Shown piece after piece: positions 29,210 to 37,814 of a stretch of 64,000 bases of DNA. Every line of letters begins with the position of its first letter. The stretch's first letter is position 1. The position numbers were made by a program, and so were the translations under genes. The DNA is from Nocardiopsis potens DSM 45234. GTDB lineage: Bacteria; Actinomycetota; Actinomycetes; Streptosporangiales; Streptosporangiaceae. Location of the stretch: positions 1 through 64,000 of the forward strand of contig NZ_ANBB01000021.1 of NCBI RefSeq assembly GCF_000341105.1. The letters are read 5' to 3'. The notes beneath the pieces were generated by a model that saw nothing but the letters and a program-made list of their open reading frames with translations, searched no databases and was not told the DNA's origin.

Positions 29210-32074
29210 TCAGCCGCGCCCTCCCTCGAACTCGACGACCATCTGGTAGGTGGGGCGGTTCTGCCAGGCGATCGGCCACATGTTGATCCCGCCGAGCGGC
29301 TGGTGCACCACGGTGTCCGCGGCCAGCTGGTCGCCGCCCGGGTAGATCTCCTCGGCCGGGGTGGCGGCCGCGTCGGCGAGGGTGTCGACGAGCAGGGTCC
29401 GGCACTCGCCGGCGTCGCCGCCGCCGCAGTACTGCTCGCCCAGCGGGCCCTCGACCTCCTCGCCGAGCACCGAGCGGAGGTCCTTGTCCACGTAGGACCA
29501 CCAGCCGTACTGGTAGGCGGAGCCCTTGTGCCCGCCGTCGCCGAACGGCGTCTCGCCCACCTGGACCGCGCGGGTCAGCTCGGTGTAGAGGCCCTCGCCC
29601 AGGCCCGGCTCGAACTGGGCGGAGACCAGCAGCGGCCACCAGGCGTCCATGATCCGGATCGCCTCGGAGTGCTCGTAGGAGCCGTCGTCCCGCGCGGCCT
29701 CCCGGCGCGGCGCGCCGGCCTCCTCCCAGGCGGTGAGGGCGGCCACCGCCCCGGCCACCTCCGGGTCGGAGGTGTCGGCGTCCTCCAGGGCGCGGAGCAG
29801 GACCGGGAGCACCTGCTCGCCGCGGAGGTCGGTGTGGCCGGCCTCCATCATCACTCGGGTCAGCGAGGACTTGGTGAAGTCGTGGCCCTCCTCGATGAGC
29901 GCGGAGACCCGGCCGTCGAGCAGGTCGCCCCGGTGCACCGGGCCGCTGCCCCAGCCGGCGGTGTAGCCGCGGCCGACCTTGTTGTTCCAGTTGACCAGGT
30001 AGTCCTGGCCGATGGTGTTGGGGTGCTGCTCGGGCGGGGTGTAGTCGGCCCCGTTGTGCTCGGGGTCCCAGCCCTGCCAGCCCGCCTCGGAGCCGGCGGC
30101 GATCGGCAGGTTGGGATCGGTGCCCTCGGTGCGGACCGGGTTGGCCCCGGAGTTCATGAACGCGATCTCCTCGGCGTCGGCGTAGTGCCAGTTGAAGGCG
30201 TAGCCGATGTCGCCGGCGGCCTCTTGGAATGCCTCGGCCGAGGTGATCGTCTCCGGCTCGTTGAACTGCTGGAAGCCGATGATCGAGTCGACCTCGCGCA
30301 TGTAGGTGGAGCGGCGCTGGACGAAGGCGACCGGGTCGCCGTCCACCGTGGCGAACGATTCGACCAGGCCGTACTCCGAGCGCAGCGCGGTGAGCCGGTA
30401 GGAGCCGGCCGGCGTCTGGTCGGCCACCGTGGGCTCCCAGGCGTTCTCCACGGTCAGCTCCTCGAAGCCGGTGCAGGAGCCGTCCTCGGCGATGTAGCCG
30501 CGGGAGGAGGTGTCGGGGGCGGAGCCGTCCGGTTCGCACAGGTCGACGGCGAAGGTGTCGGTGATGTCCTGCCCGGCGGAGGTGGCGCTCCAGGCGTAGT
30601 CGGTGCCGCGCCCCATCTGCACGTAGAAGCTGGTGCCGGGGAAGGACGCGCCGCGGGCGCTGATCCCGGGGCCCTGCAGCTCCTGGACCATGAGCAGCTG
30701 CGGGGAGAAGTAGCCGGTCTGCGGGCCCATCACGGCGACCGGGCTGCCGCTGGCGGTGTGCTCGCCGGAGACCAGCAGCGCGTTGGACATGCCGCGCGGC
30801 TCGGCCAGGTCGGCGGGGAGGACGCCCTCGTTGAAGATGCCCTCGGCGGCCTCCAGGTCGCCCTCCTCGGCCTTGGTCTCCAGCTGCTCCTGCTTCTTCG
30901 CGGGGAGGTCGGAGACCTGCTCACCGCCCTCGGCGGTGCTCTCCTCCGAGGCGGCGGCCTGGGCGGAGGCGCCGCCGGCGGCCGATCCCTGCTCGTCGTG
31001 GACGATGTCGTAGGGCTCGACCGAGCCCTCGTCCGGCAGCACCCGGCCGACCGGGTCCTCGGGGGTCCCGGAGTAGGGGAAGTCGCCGTCCACGGTCACC
31101 GTGGCCTCGGGGTCGTTCTCCATCCGCCAGTCCTGCCAGAGCTCGGCGCCCTTCTCCGCGCCGTACTGCTTCTGGAAGGCGAGCTTGATGACGGCGGACT
31201 GCACCTCGCCGCCGCCCCCGCCGCCGAACAGCGCGCCGACCATCGAGGCGATGCCGACGATGTCGGTGGGCTTGAAGTGCTCGATCTCGCCTTCCTGGGT
31301 GACCGCGTTCTTGTGCCCGGTCAGCACGTACTCGCCGGGGTAGTCGTTGCGCTCCTGCGAGGCGTCGATGTAGGCGTTGATGCCCTCGATGTAGGAGTCG
31401 ACGTCGGCCAGCGCCTGCGCGCCGCGCTCGCCGGAGGCGGCGACCCGGTCGATCTGGGCCTGCTTGTCCTCTTCGGTGTAGGGGGCGGTGCGCCACAGCA
31501 TCTGCTCGAAGGAGCGGTTGCCCTCGGCTCCGCCGGCGAACGGGGTGAGCTCCCCCCGCCCCAGGTTGCGCAGCACGTCCATGAGGAAGAGGCGGTCCTC
31601 GGCGACGGCGTACCCGGCGCCGAACATGGTGCCCTCGCGGGTCTCGCCGTAGATGTGCGGGACGCCGTAGGAGTCGTCGCGGACGATGGTCACGTCTCCG
31701 CGCGGGCTGTACTCGCGGCCGACGTCGCCCTCGGCGACGCCGAACGAGGCGTCCATGAAGTAGGAGTCGAGCCCGGCGTCGTCCAGCCCCTGGTAGTCGT
31801 GGAGCAGGTCGTCGTACATGTCCAGCTGGTCGGAGGAGTGCGCCGGACGGGTGCCGAACATCTGGTTGCCCAGGATCTCGACCAGGGTGGCGTTGCCGTT
31901 CTGGCCGGGCGGGAGGATGTCGTGGCAGCCGTTCTCGCCGCAGTGGTCCTCGACCGCGGCCATCAGGGCCGCGGCATCCGGTCCGTCCGCCGCGGCCGAC
32001 GGGGCGGCGGCGAGTGATGTCGCGCAGATGACCGCCAGCGCGGCGGCGGTCCTGCGTCGAACGTGGTGTGCCAT
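29210..32074 (-). CDS. secreted penicillin acylase family protein (Ntn hydrolase)
   Basis: The 954-residue precursor begins with a Sec signal peptide (basic VRRRT, hydrophobic AAALAVICATSLAA, likely cut near PSAAA). An alpha chain, a spacer, and a beta chain that should start at Ser430 follow. That serine lies in GMSNALLVSGEHTASGSP, the place of the usual G-S-N-A-W nucleophile motif, here with Leu for Trp. NNKVGRGYTAGWG and PNTIGQDYLVNWN are typical beta-chain segments. It hydrolyses amides such as acyl-homoserine lactones, penicillins or other N-acyl compounds outside the cell; the substrate is not predictable. A Gly-rich insert near residues 295-300 and an Ala/Glu-rich stretch before the spacer are unusual. 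Confidence 0.9.
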   Translation of the reverse strand: MAHHVRRRTAAALAVICATSLAAAPSAAADGPDAAALMAAVEDHCGENGCHDILPPGQNGNATLVEILGNQMFGTRPAHSSDQLDMYDDLLHDYQGLDDAGLDSYFMDASFGVAEGDVGREYSPRGDVTIVRDDSYGVPHIYGETREGTMFGAGYAVAEDRLFLMDVLRNLGRGELTPFAGGAEGNRSFEQMLWRTAPYTEEDKQAQIDRVAASGERGAQALADVDSYIEGINAYIDASQERNDYPGEYVLTGHKNAVTQEGEIEHFKPTDIVGIASMVGALFGGGGGGEVQSAVIKLAFQKQYGAEKGAELWQDWRMENDPEATVTVDGDFPYSGTPEDPVGRVLPDEGSVEPYDIVHDEQGSAAGGASAQAAASEESTAEGGEQVSDLPAKKQEQLETKAEEGDLEAAEGIFNEGVLPADLAEPRGMSNALLVSGEHTASGSPVAVMGPQTGYFSPQLLMVQELQGPGISARGASFPGTSFYVQMGRGTDYAWSATSAGQDITDTFAVDLCEPDGSAPDTSSRGYIAEDGSCTGFEELTVENAWEPTVADQTPAGSYRLTALRSEYGLVESFATVDGDPVAFVQRRSTYMREVDSIIGFQQFNEPETITSAEAFQEAAGDIGYAFNWHYADAEEIAFMNSGANPVRTEGTDPNLPIAAGSEAGWQGWDPEHNGADYTPPEQHPNTIGQDYLVNWNNKVGRGYTAGWGSGPVHRGDLLDGRVSALIEEGHDFTKSSLTRVMMEAGHTDLRGEQVLPVLLRALEDADTSDPEVAGAVAALTAWEEAGAPRREAARDDGSYEHSEAIRIMDAWWPLLVSAQFEPGLGEGLYTELTRAVQVGETPFGDGGHKGSAYQYGWWSYVDKDLRSVLGEEVEGPLGEQYCGGGDAGECRTLLVDTLADAAATPAEEIYPGGDQLAADTVVHQPLGGINMWPIAWQNRPTYQMVVEFEGGRG

Positions 32075-32299
32075 GGGGAGTCGCACCTCGATCGGCGGGG
32101 GATCACAGGGGTCGTGCACGACGCGTCGTCGGCAGATTACGCACGCCCGCGGCTTTCGCGAAAGACTTTCACGTTCCCCGCTTCACCGCTCCCCGCGCCC
32201 GCCTTCCGGCCCCCGGGGGCGGCCGCCGCCCGGGACCCATGCCGCTACCAGCGGTAACACCGACCACTCCGCCACCCCGCATGTGACCGGAGGCACAGC
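32075..32299. promoter_or_regulatory. acylase promoter region with a 12-bp palindrome
   Basis: No gene is visible. The stretch lies upstream of the acylase and downstream of cobN. It contains the perfect palindrome CTTTCGCGAAAG (32153-32164), which in this orientation lies about 80-90 bp ahead of the acylase start and could be an operator. Clear promoter boxes are not obvious. Confidence 0.35.
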
Positions 32300-32333
32300 G
32301 GGCCGGGGTGGCCGAATGCGGCCACCCCGGCCC
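32300..32333 (-). terminator. cobN terminator
   Basis: A perfect 15-bp stem with a 4-nt AATG loop lies 57 bp past the cobN stop. Confidence 0.75.
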
Positions 32334-32389
32334 GGTTCAGATCCCTTGCGCCCGCCGGACGCGATCGGCTAAAGCCCCGGCCGGGCGGG

Positions 32390-35300
32390 TCAGTCGTCGC
32401 CCTCCAGCTCCCCCTCCATCCGGAGGTAGGTCTCCCGGAGCCGCTCCAGCACGTCCTCCTCCGGCTCCTCCCACAGCCCGCGCTCGGCGGCCTCCAGCAG
32501 CCGCTCGGAGATGCCGCGCAGCGCCCACGGGTTGGACTCCTCCAGGAAGTCCCGGTTCTCCGGGTCGAACACGTAGGTCTCGGCGAGCGTCCGGTACATC
32601 CAGTCGTCGACCACGCCGGCCGTCGCGTCGTAGCCGAAGAGGTAGTCCACCGTGGCGGCCAGCTCGAACGCGCCCTTGTAGCCGTGCCGGCGCATCGCCG
32701 CGATCCACCGCGGGTTGACCACCCTGGCCCGGAAGACCCGGCGGGTCTCCTCGCCCAGGGTCCGCGTCTTGACCTGGTCCGGCACCGCGGAGTCGCCGAT
32801 GTAGGCGGCAGGGGACTCCCCCGTCAGCCGGCGCACCATGGCGACCATCCCGCCGTGGTACTGGAAGTAGTCGTCGGAGTCGACGATGTCGTGCTCGCGG
32901 GTGTCCTGGTTCTTCGCCGCGACCGCGATCCGGCGGAACGACGCCTCCATGTCCGGGCGGCGCTCGGCGCCGTCCAGCCCCCGCCCGTAGGCGTAGCCGC
33001 CCCACACCGCGTAGACCTCGGCCAGGTCTGCGTCGTCGCGCCAGTTGCGCGCGTCGATCAGCGGCAGCAGCCCGGCCCCGTAGGCGCCCGGCTTGGAGCC
33101 GAAGATGCGGGTGGTGGCGCGCCGCCAGTCGCCGTGGCCGGCGTGGTCGGCGAGCGCGTGCGCCCGGCAGTAGTTGGACTCCTCCGGCTCGTCCAGCCCG
33201 GCCACCGCGCTGATCGCGTCGTCGATCAACCCGATGACGTGCGGGAAGGCGTCCCGGAAGAAGCCGGAGACGCGCAGCGTGACGTCGATCCGCGGCCGGC
33301 CCAGCTCCTCCAGCGGGACGATCTCGAAGCCGGTCACCCGCCGGGAGGCGTCGTCCCAGGTGGGCCTGGTCCCCAGCAGCGCCAGCACCTCGGCGACGTC
33401 GTCGCCCTGGGTGCGCATCGCCGCGGTGCCCCACACCGTGATCCCGACCGAGCGGGGGTAGGAGCCGGTGTCCGCCAGGTGCCGGGCGACCAGCGAGTCG
33501 GCCAGCGCCTGGCCCACGTCCCAGGAGTTGCGGGAGGGGATCGCCTTGGGGTCGACCGAGTAGAAGTTGCGGCCGGTCGGCAGCACGTTGACCAGGCCCC
33601 GGGTGGGCGAGCCGGAGGGCCCCGCCGGGACGTGCCCGCCGTCCAGGGCGTGCAGCACCGCGTCGATCTCGGCGCCGGTCGCGGCCAGCCGCGGCACCAC
33701 CTCCTCGGCGGCGAAGACCAGCACCCGGACCGCGTCGGCGAGCGCGGTCCGCTCCGCGCCGCCGGCGGCCCCGCCCAGCGCCTCGGCGACCACCGGCTCG
33801 GCGCGCCCGGCCTCCCAGCCGGCCCCCTCCATCGCCTCCACCAGCCTGCGGGCCACCGCCTCCAGCAGGTCGACCGCGTCCGCGGCGGTGCGGGCCGGCC
33901 CGTCCTCCAGCGCGGCGAGCTCCTTGGGCACCTCGATCCGGGCGCCCGGGTCGGCCAGCAGCGCCTTCTCCTCCAGGCCGAAGCGGCGGGCCAGCGCCGC
34001 GCGCAGCCCGGGGAGCGCGCCCGCCGTGCCCGCCCACACCTGCGCGGCCCGCAGCACCGCGAGCACCAGGTTGACCCGGGCCTCCCCCTCGGGGGCCGCG
34101 CCCAGCACGTGCAGGCCGTCCCGGATCTGCACGTCCTTGATCTCGCACAGGTAGCCGTCGACGTGCATGACGAAGTCGTCGAACTCGTCCTCGCCCGGCA
34201 TGTCCTCCTGGTGCAGGTCGTGGTGGAGCTCGGCGCTCTTGATCAGCGTCCAGATCTGCGCGCGCAGCGCCGGCGCCTTGTCCGGGTCCAAGTCGCTGAC
34301 CAGGGCGTACTCGTCGAGGAGCTGCTCCAGCCTGGCGATGTCGCCGTAGGTGTCGGCGCGCGCCATCGGCGGCACCAGGTGGTCCACCACGGTGGCGTGC
34401 CCGCGCCGCTTCGCCTGGGTCCCCTCGCCCGGGTCGTTCACGATGAACGGGTAGACCAGCGGGAGGTTCCCGAGCACCGCGTCCGGGGCGTCCTCGGCCG
34501 CCATGCCCAGCCCCTTGCCGGGCAGCCACTCCAGGGTGCCGTGCTTGCCCAGGTGCACCACGGCGTCGGCGCCGAAGCCGCCCTGGGCGCGCGGGCCCTC
34601 CAGCCACCGGTAGGCGGCCAGGTAGTGGTGCGAGGGCGGCAGGTCCGGGTCGTGGTAGATGGCGATCGGGTTCTCGCCGAAGCCCCGCGGCGGCTGGATC
34701 ATCAGCACCAGGTTGCCGAACCGGAGCGAGGCCAGCACGATCTCCGGGCGGCCGCGCGAGTCGTCCACGTAGAGCTCGCCCGGCGGCTCGCCCCAGTGCT
34801 CCCGGACGGAGTCGCGCAGCCCGGCGGGGAGCGCCTCGAACCAGCGGGTGTAGTCCTCCAGCGGGACCCGGGCGCCGGCGGAGGCGAGCTGCTCCTCGGT
34901 GAGCCACTCCACGTCGTGCCCGCCGGCCGCGATCAGCGCGTGGATGAGCGGGTCGCCGTCGTCCTCGCGGCGGTCCTCTCCGGGCCCCGGCCGGCGCCAC
35001 AGCGCATCGTCCGGGCCGAGGTCGTACCCGCGCTCGGCGAGCAGCCGGAACAGCCGGACCGCCGAGGCGGGGGTGTCCAGCCCGACGGCGTTGCCGACCC
35101 GGGAGTGCTTGGTGGGGTAGGAGGAGAGCACCACGCCCAGGCGGCGCTCGGCCGGCGGCACCGCGCGCAGCCGGGCGTGCCGGACCGCGATCCCGGCCAC
35201 CCGGGCGGCCCGCTCCGGGTCGGCCCGGTAGACCGGGACCGACCCCTCGGCCAGTTCCTTGAAGGAGAACGGGACGGTGATCAGCCGGCCGTCGAACTCC

Positions 35301-36157
35301 GGGATGGCCACCTGCATGCCGGCGTCCATCGGGGTGAGCGCCGCGTCGGAGGCCTGCCACTGCTCCCGGGTGGAGGTGAGCACCAGGCCCTGGACGATCG
35401 GCACGTCCAGCGCGGCGAGCGCGCCCGCGTCCCAGGCGTCCTCGTCGCCGCCGCCGCTGGCGTCGGCGGCGACCGCCCCGCCCGCGGCCAGCACCGTGGT
35501 GACCACCGCGTCGGCCCGGCCGAGCAGCTCGAACAGGCCTGGGGAGTTCTCCGCGTCCAGCCCGCGCAGCGAACCGGAGAACACCGGGAGCGGCTCTCCC
35601 CCGGCCGCCTCGATCGCGTCGCACAGCACGTCGACGAAGGAGGTGTTGCCGGACAGCTCGTGCGCCCGGTAGAAGACCACCGCCACCACCGGCCGCGCGC
35701 CGGCCGCCGGCGCGCCCTCCCGGGGCGGCCGCTCGTGCACCCCGTACTCGGGCATCTTCGCCGGCGGGGCGAAGCCCTCCCCGGTGAGCAGCAGCGTGTC
35801 GGAGAGGAACCGGGCCAGCCGGCGCAGGTTCTCCACCCCGCCCTCGGCCAGGTAGGCGTGGGCCTCGGTGGCCACCCCGGCGGGGACCGTGGAGGCCGCG
35901 ATCATCTCCGCGTCCACCGCGGCCTCGCCGCCCAGGGCCACCAGCGGGACGCCGCCGGCCCGCAGCGCGGCCATCCCCTCCGGCCAGAACTCGGTTCCGC
36001 CGAGGAGCCGCACGACGGCGATGTCGACCCCCTCCAGCAGCGCGGGGACCTCGCCCGCGGGGGTCCGCGCCGGGTTGGCGGTGCGGTACCCGGCCTCGGC
36101 CGCCTGTGCGGCGAGGAGCTCGGTGTCCGCGGTGGACAGCAGCAGAATGGTGGCCAC
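32390..36157 (-). CDS. cobN: cobaltochelatase subunit CobN
   Basis: The 1255-residue large subunit binds the corrin and inserts cobalt in the aerobic B12 pathway. It starts with VATILLLSTADTELLAAQAAEAG. Landmarks are EFDGRLITVPF, SSYPTKHSRVGNAVGLDTP, HLGKHGTLEWLPGKGLG, the NFYSVDPKAIPSRNSWDVG segment and GFFRDAFPHVIGLIDDA, all characteristic of CobN/BchH chelatases. Length is normal. The GTG at 36157 has AAGGA upstream; the open frame beyond it crosses the riboswitch and is not protein. It appears monocistronic, under its own B12 riboswitch, and pairs functionally with the AAA+/VWA chelatase gene at 19885. Confidence 0.96.
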   Translation of the reverse strand: MATILLLSTADTELLAAQAAEAGYRTANPARTPAGEVPALLEGVDIAVVRLLGGTEFWPEGMAALRAGGVPLVALGGEAAVDAEMIAASTVPAGVATEAHAYLAEGGVENLRRLARFLSDTLLLTGEGFAPPAKMPEYGVHERPPREGAPAAGARPVVAVVFYRAHELSGNTSFVDVLCDAIEAAGGEPLPVFSGSLRGLDAENSPGLFELLGRADAVVTTVLAAGGAVAADASGGGDEDAWDAGALAALDVPIVQGLVLTSTREQWQASDAALTPMDAGMQVAIPEFDGRLITVPFSFKELAEGSVPVYRADPERAARVAGIAVRHARLRAVPPAERRLGVVLSSYPTKHSRVGNAVGLDTPASAVRLFRLLAERGYDLGPDDALWRRPGPGEDRREDDGDPLIHALIAAGGHDVEWLTEEQLASAGARVPLEDYTRWFEALPAGLRDSVREHWGEPPGELYVDDSRGRPEIVLASLRFGNLVLMIQPPRGFGENPIAIYHDPDLPPSHHYLAAYRWLEGPRAQGGFGADAVVHLGKHGTLEWLPGKGLGMAAEDAPDAVLGNLPLVYPFIVNDPGEGTQAKRRGHATVVDHLVPPMARADTYGDIARLEQLLDEYALVSDLDPDKAPALRAQIWTLIKSAELHHDLHQEDMPGEDEFDDFVMHVDGYLCEIKDVQIRDGLHVLGAAPEGEARVNLVLAVLRAAQVWAGTAGALPGLRAALARRFGLEEKALLADPGARIEVPKELAALEDGPARTAADAVDLLEAVARRLVEAMEGAGWEAGRAEPVVAEALGGAAGGAERTALADAVRVLVFAAEEVVPRLAATGAEIDAVLHALDGGHVPAGPSGSPTRGLVNVLPTGRNFYSVDPKAIPSRNSWDVGQALADSLVARHLADTGSYPRSVGITVWGTAAMRTQGDDVAEVLALLGTRPTWDDASRRVTGFEIVPLEELGRPRIDVTLRVSGFFRDAFPHVIGLIDDAISAVAGLDEPEESNYCRAHALADHAGHGDWRRATTRIFGSKPGAYGAGLLPLIDARNWRDDADLAEVYAVWGGYAYGRGLDGAERRPDMEASFRRIAVAAKNQDTREHDIVDSDDYFQYHGGMVAMVRRLTGESPAAYIGDSAVPDQVKTRTLGEETRRVFRARVVNPRWIAAMRRHGYKGAFELAATVDYLFGYDATAGVVDDWMYRTLAETYVFDPENRDFLEESNPWALRGISERLLEAAERGLWEEPEEDVLERLRETYLRMEGELEGDD

Positions 36158-36221
36158 ACTCGGTCCTTCGTGTCGTTCCGGGGTCCGCGCCCCGGTGCCG
36201 ATCGGATGCTCGCGCACCGCG

Positions 36222-36385
36222 AAGTCTCCTGGCTCGGGGCTCACCGCGCCTCCCGGGCCTTCCCGCCGGCGGTGCCGGCGGTGGCGCGCGTCCGGGGGCG
36301 CTCCTCCCTCACAGTTGCGGGACAGCCACGGCTTCCAGGCCGGATCCGGCCAGGCCCCGCCATCCGGGGCACCGTGTTCCTTCGC
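36222..36385 (-). promoter_or_regulatory. cobalamin riboswitch upstream of cobN
   Basis: On the minus strand the aptamer reads CGGTGCC, then CCTGGAAGCCGTGG, then the near-invariant core GTCCCGCAACTGTGA, a long GC variable arm, and GAGCCAGGAGACTT. All blocks are in the canonical order and spacing. It sits 65 bases upstream of the cobN GTG. This is the better preserved of the two copies in the window. Confidence 0.93.
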
Positions 36386-36497
36386 GGCACGTACCGCCTC
36401 ATCTTCGCAGAGTCCCCTCCCCGGCCCGCCTCCGGCCGCCGGAACGCCTTTGCCCGAGCGGGTCCCATCCGGTGGAGGGCTTTGCGACAATCGGCGC

Positions 36498-37016
36498 ATG
36501 ACCCAGTACCCCCACCCCCCTTCCGGGCCCGGTGACCCCTATCAGCGGCCTCCCGGAACCGACCCCTACGGCCAGCCGGTGTACGGGCCGCCCCCGCAGA
36601 GCTCGGGGGAGATCGTCCCCGTGCAGGCGGGCGGCTACGAGTCGCCGATGGCCCCGGCCCCGGCCGGCGGGCCGACGCTCACCACCATCGGCGACATCGC
36701 CGTCACCCAGACCGAGGTGATCACCCCCGCGGGGCGGTTCCCGATCAAGGGCTCGGTGTGGACCGTCACCGACATGTCCCGGGTGGAGAAGACCACCCCG
36801 GTCTGGGCGATCATCGTGGCGATCCTGGTCTTCTGGTGGACCTGCCTGCTCGGCCTGCTGTTCCTGCTGGTGAAGGAGGAGCGGGTCACCGGCCACATCC
36901 AGGTGACCGTGCAGGGCGGCGGGATGTACCACTCCACGATGGTCCCCGCCCAGAACAGGGCCACCGGCGCCAACGTCGCCCAGCAGGTGAACTACGCCCG
37001 CTCGCTCGCCGCCTAG
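36498..37016 (+). CDS. hypothetical membrane protein with Pro-rich N terminus
   Basis: The 172-residue protein opens with ~50 Pro/Gly/Tyr-rich residues. A conserved-looking domain follows (TTIGDIAVTQTEVITPAGRFPIKGSVWTV), then a transmembrane helix around residues 103-123 (VWAIIVAILVFWWTCLLGLLFLL) and a short polar tail. It belongs to a common but unnamed actinobacterial membrane-protein type. A GACAAT box ends six bases before the ATG and there is no Shine-Dalgarno, so the message may be leaderless. It is divergent from cobN and convergent with the next gene. Function unknown. Confidence 0.8.
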   Translation: MTQYPHPPSGPGDPYQRPPGTDPYGQPVYGPPPQSSGEIVPVQAGGYESPMAPAPAGGPTLTTIGDIAVTQTEVITPAGRFPIKGSVWTVTDMSRVEKTTPVWAIIVAILVFWWTCLLGLLFLLVKEERVTGHIQVTVQGGGMYHSTMVPAQNRATGANVAQQVNYARSLAA

Positions 37017-37055
37017 CCGCGGCCGCCGCGGCCCCCGGCGCCCGCGCCGAGGCCC

Positions 37056-37084
37056 CCGGCGGGGCCGCCCGCACGCCCCGCCGG
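37056..37084. terminator. hairpin between convergent hypothetical genes
   Basis: A perfect 10-bp GC stem with a 9-nt loop lies between stops at 37016 and 37116. Confidence 0.55.
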
Positions 37085-37115
37085 AGAGGCCGGCGGCCCC
37101 GGTCGGCGGAGAGGC

Positions 37116-37571
37116 TCACCCCCCGCCCGGCCCGGGGTCGGCGGTATCCTCAGCCGCCGCGGTGAGCCGGTCCAGCACGGTCTCGCGGACGAACGGGGCG
37201 AGCGCCCTGCCGTCCGCAGCCTCCTTCAGCGCGGCGAGCTCCTCGTCGGTGAACGCGACGCCGAGCGCGGAGCCGGCCCCGCGCACCGGCCGCAGTCCGA
37301 GCATCTTCCGGTGCAGCCGCTCCAGCGCCTCCGCCGGGATCGGGCCGTAGCAGGCCTCCAGGTGGGCGAGCCAGTCGCGCATCTCGGTCCACCGGGCGCA
37401 GCGCCCGGCCAGGAGGTACAGGTAGGCCTCGATGGAGCGGCCGCCAGCGGCGCGCTCCAGCTCGGCGCGGGTCATCGGGTCCAGGTCGAGCACGATCCGG
37501 TGCGGCGGCCCGCCCTCCGCCCCGGGCAGGGCGGTGCGGTCGGCGGTGCAGTCGGTTCCGGTGGTGGTCAC
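37116..37571 (-). CDS. hypothetical protein
   Basis: A 151-residue soluble, mostly helical protein that I do not recognise. It contains LDLDPMTRAELERAAGGRSIEAYLYLLAGRCARW, reminiscent of a ribbon-helix-helix or small DNA-binding start, and ends with LAPFVRETVLDRLTAAAED. The GTG at 37571 is supported by GGAGG with a 6-nt gap. It lies beside the cobQ-cobD operon on the same strand but 240 bp downstream of cobQ's neighbourhood, with its own upstream region. Codon use is typical of the window, so it is real; no function is offered. Confidence 0.7.
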   Translation of the reverse strand: MTTTGTDCTADRTALPGAEGGPPHRIVLDLDPMTRAELERAAGGRSIEAYLYLLAGRCARWTEMRDWLAHLEACYGPIPAEALERLHRKMLGLRPVRGAGSALGVAFTDEELAALKEAADGRALAPFVRETVLDRLTAAAEDTADPGPGGG

Positions 37572-37814
37572 AGAGGGCCTCCGAACTTGGAAGGAGCAGG
37601 GGCGCTCCGGCCCCGCGGGCCGGATCCCGGCGGCGGCGTCCTTCTCGTCGGGGCCCCTGTCCGCGCTGTGCCCGGCCCTCTTCCCACCCGGTCCGCCACC
37701 GGTCGGGGACCACGTTAGGCCACCGCGCGACGGAGCGCCACCGCCCGTCCACAGTCCGTTGTCCACAGCCCCGGCCTGCGGCCGCCGGCGGCCGCGCTCC
37801 GGTCCTCCGGGGGC

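Noticed and set aside
28584-30539. Long alternative frame upstream of NfeD
   Set aside because: Only the part after MPLWILWIV is NfeD; the rest is an Arg/Gly/Pro shadow of the acylase gene.
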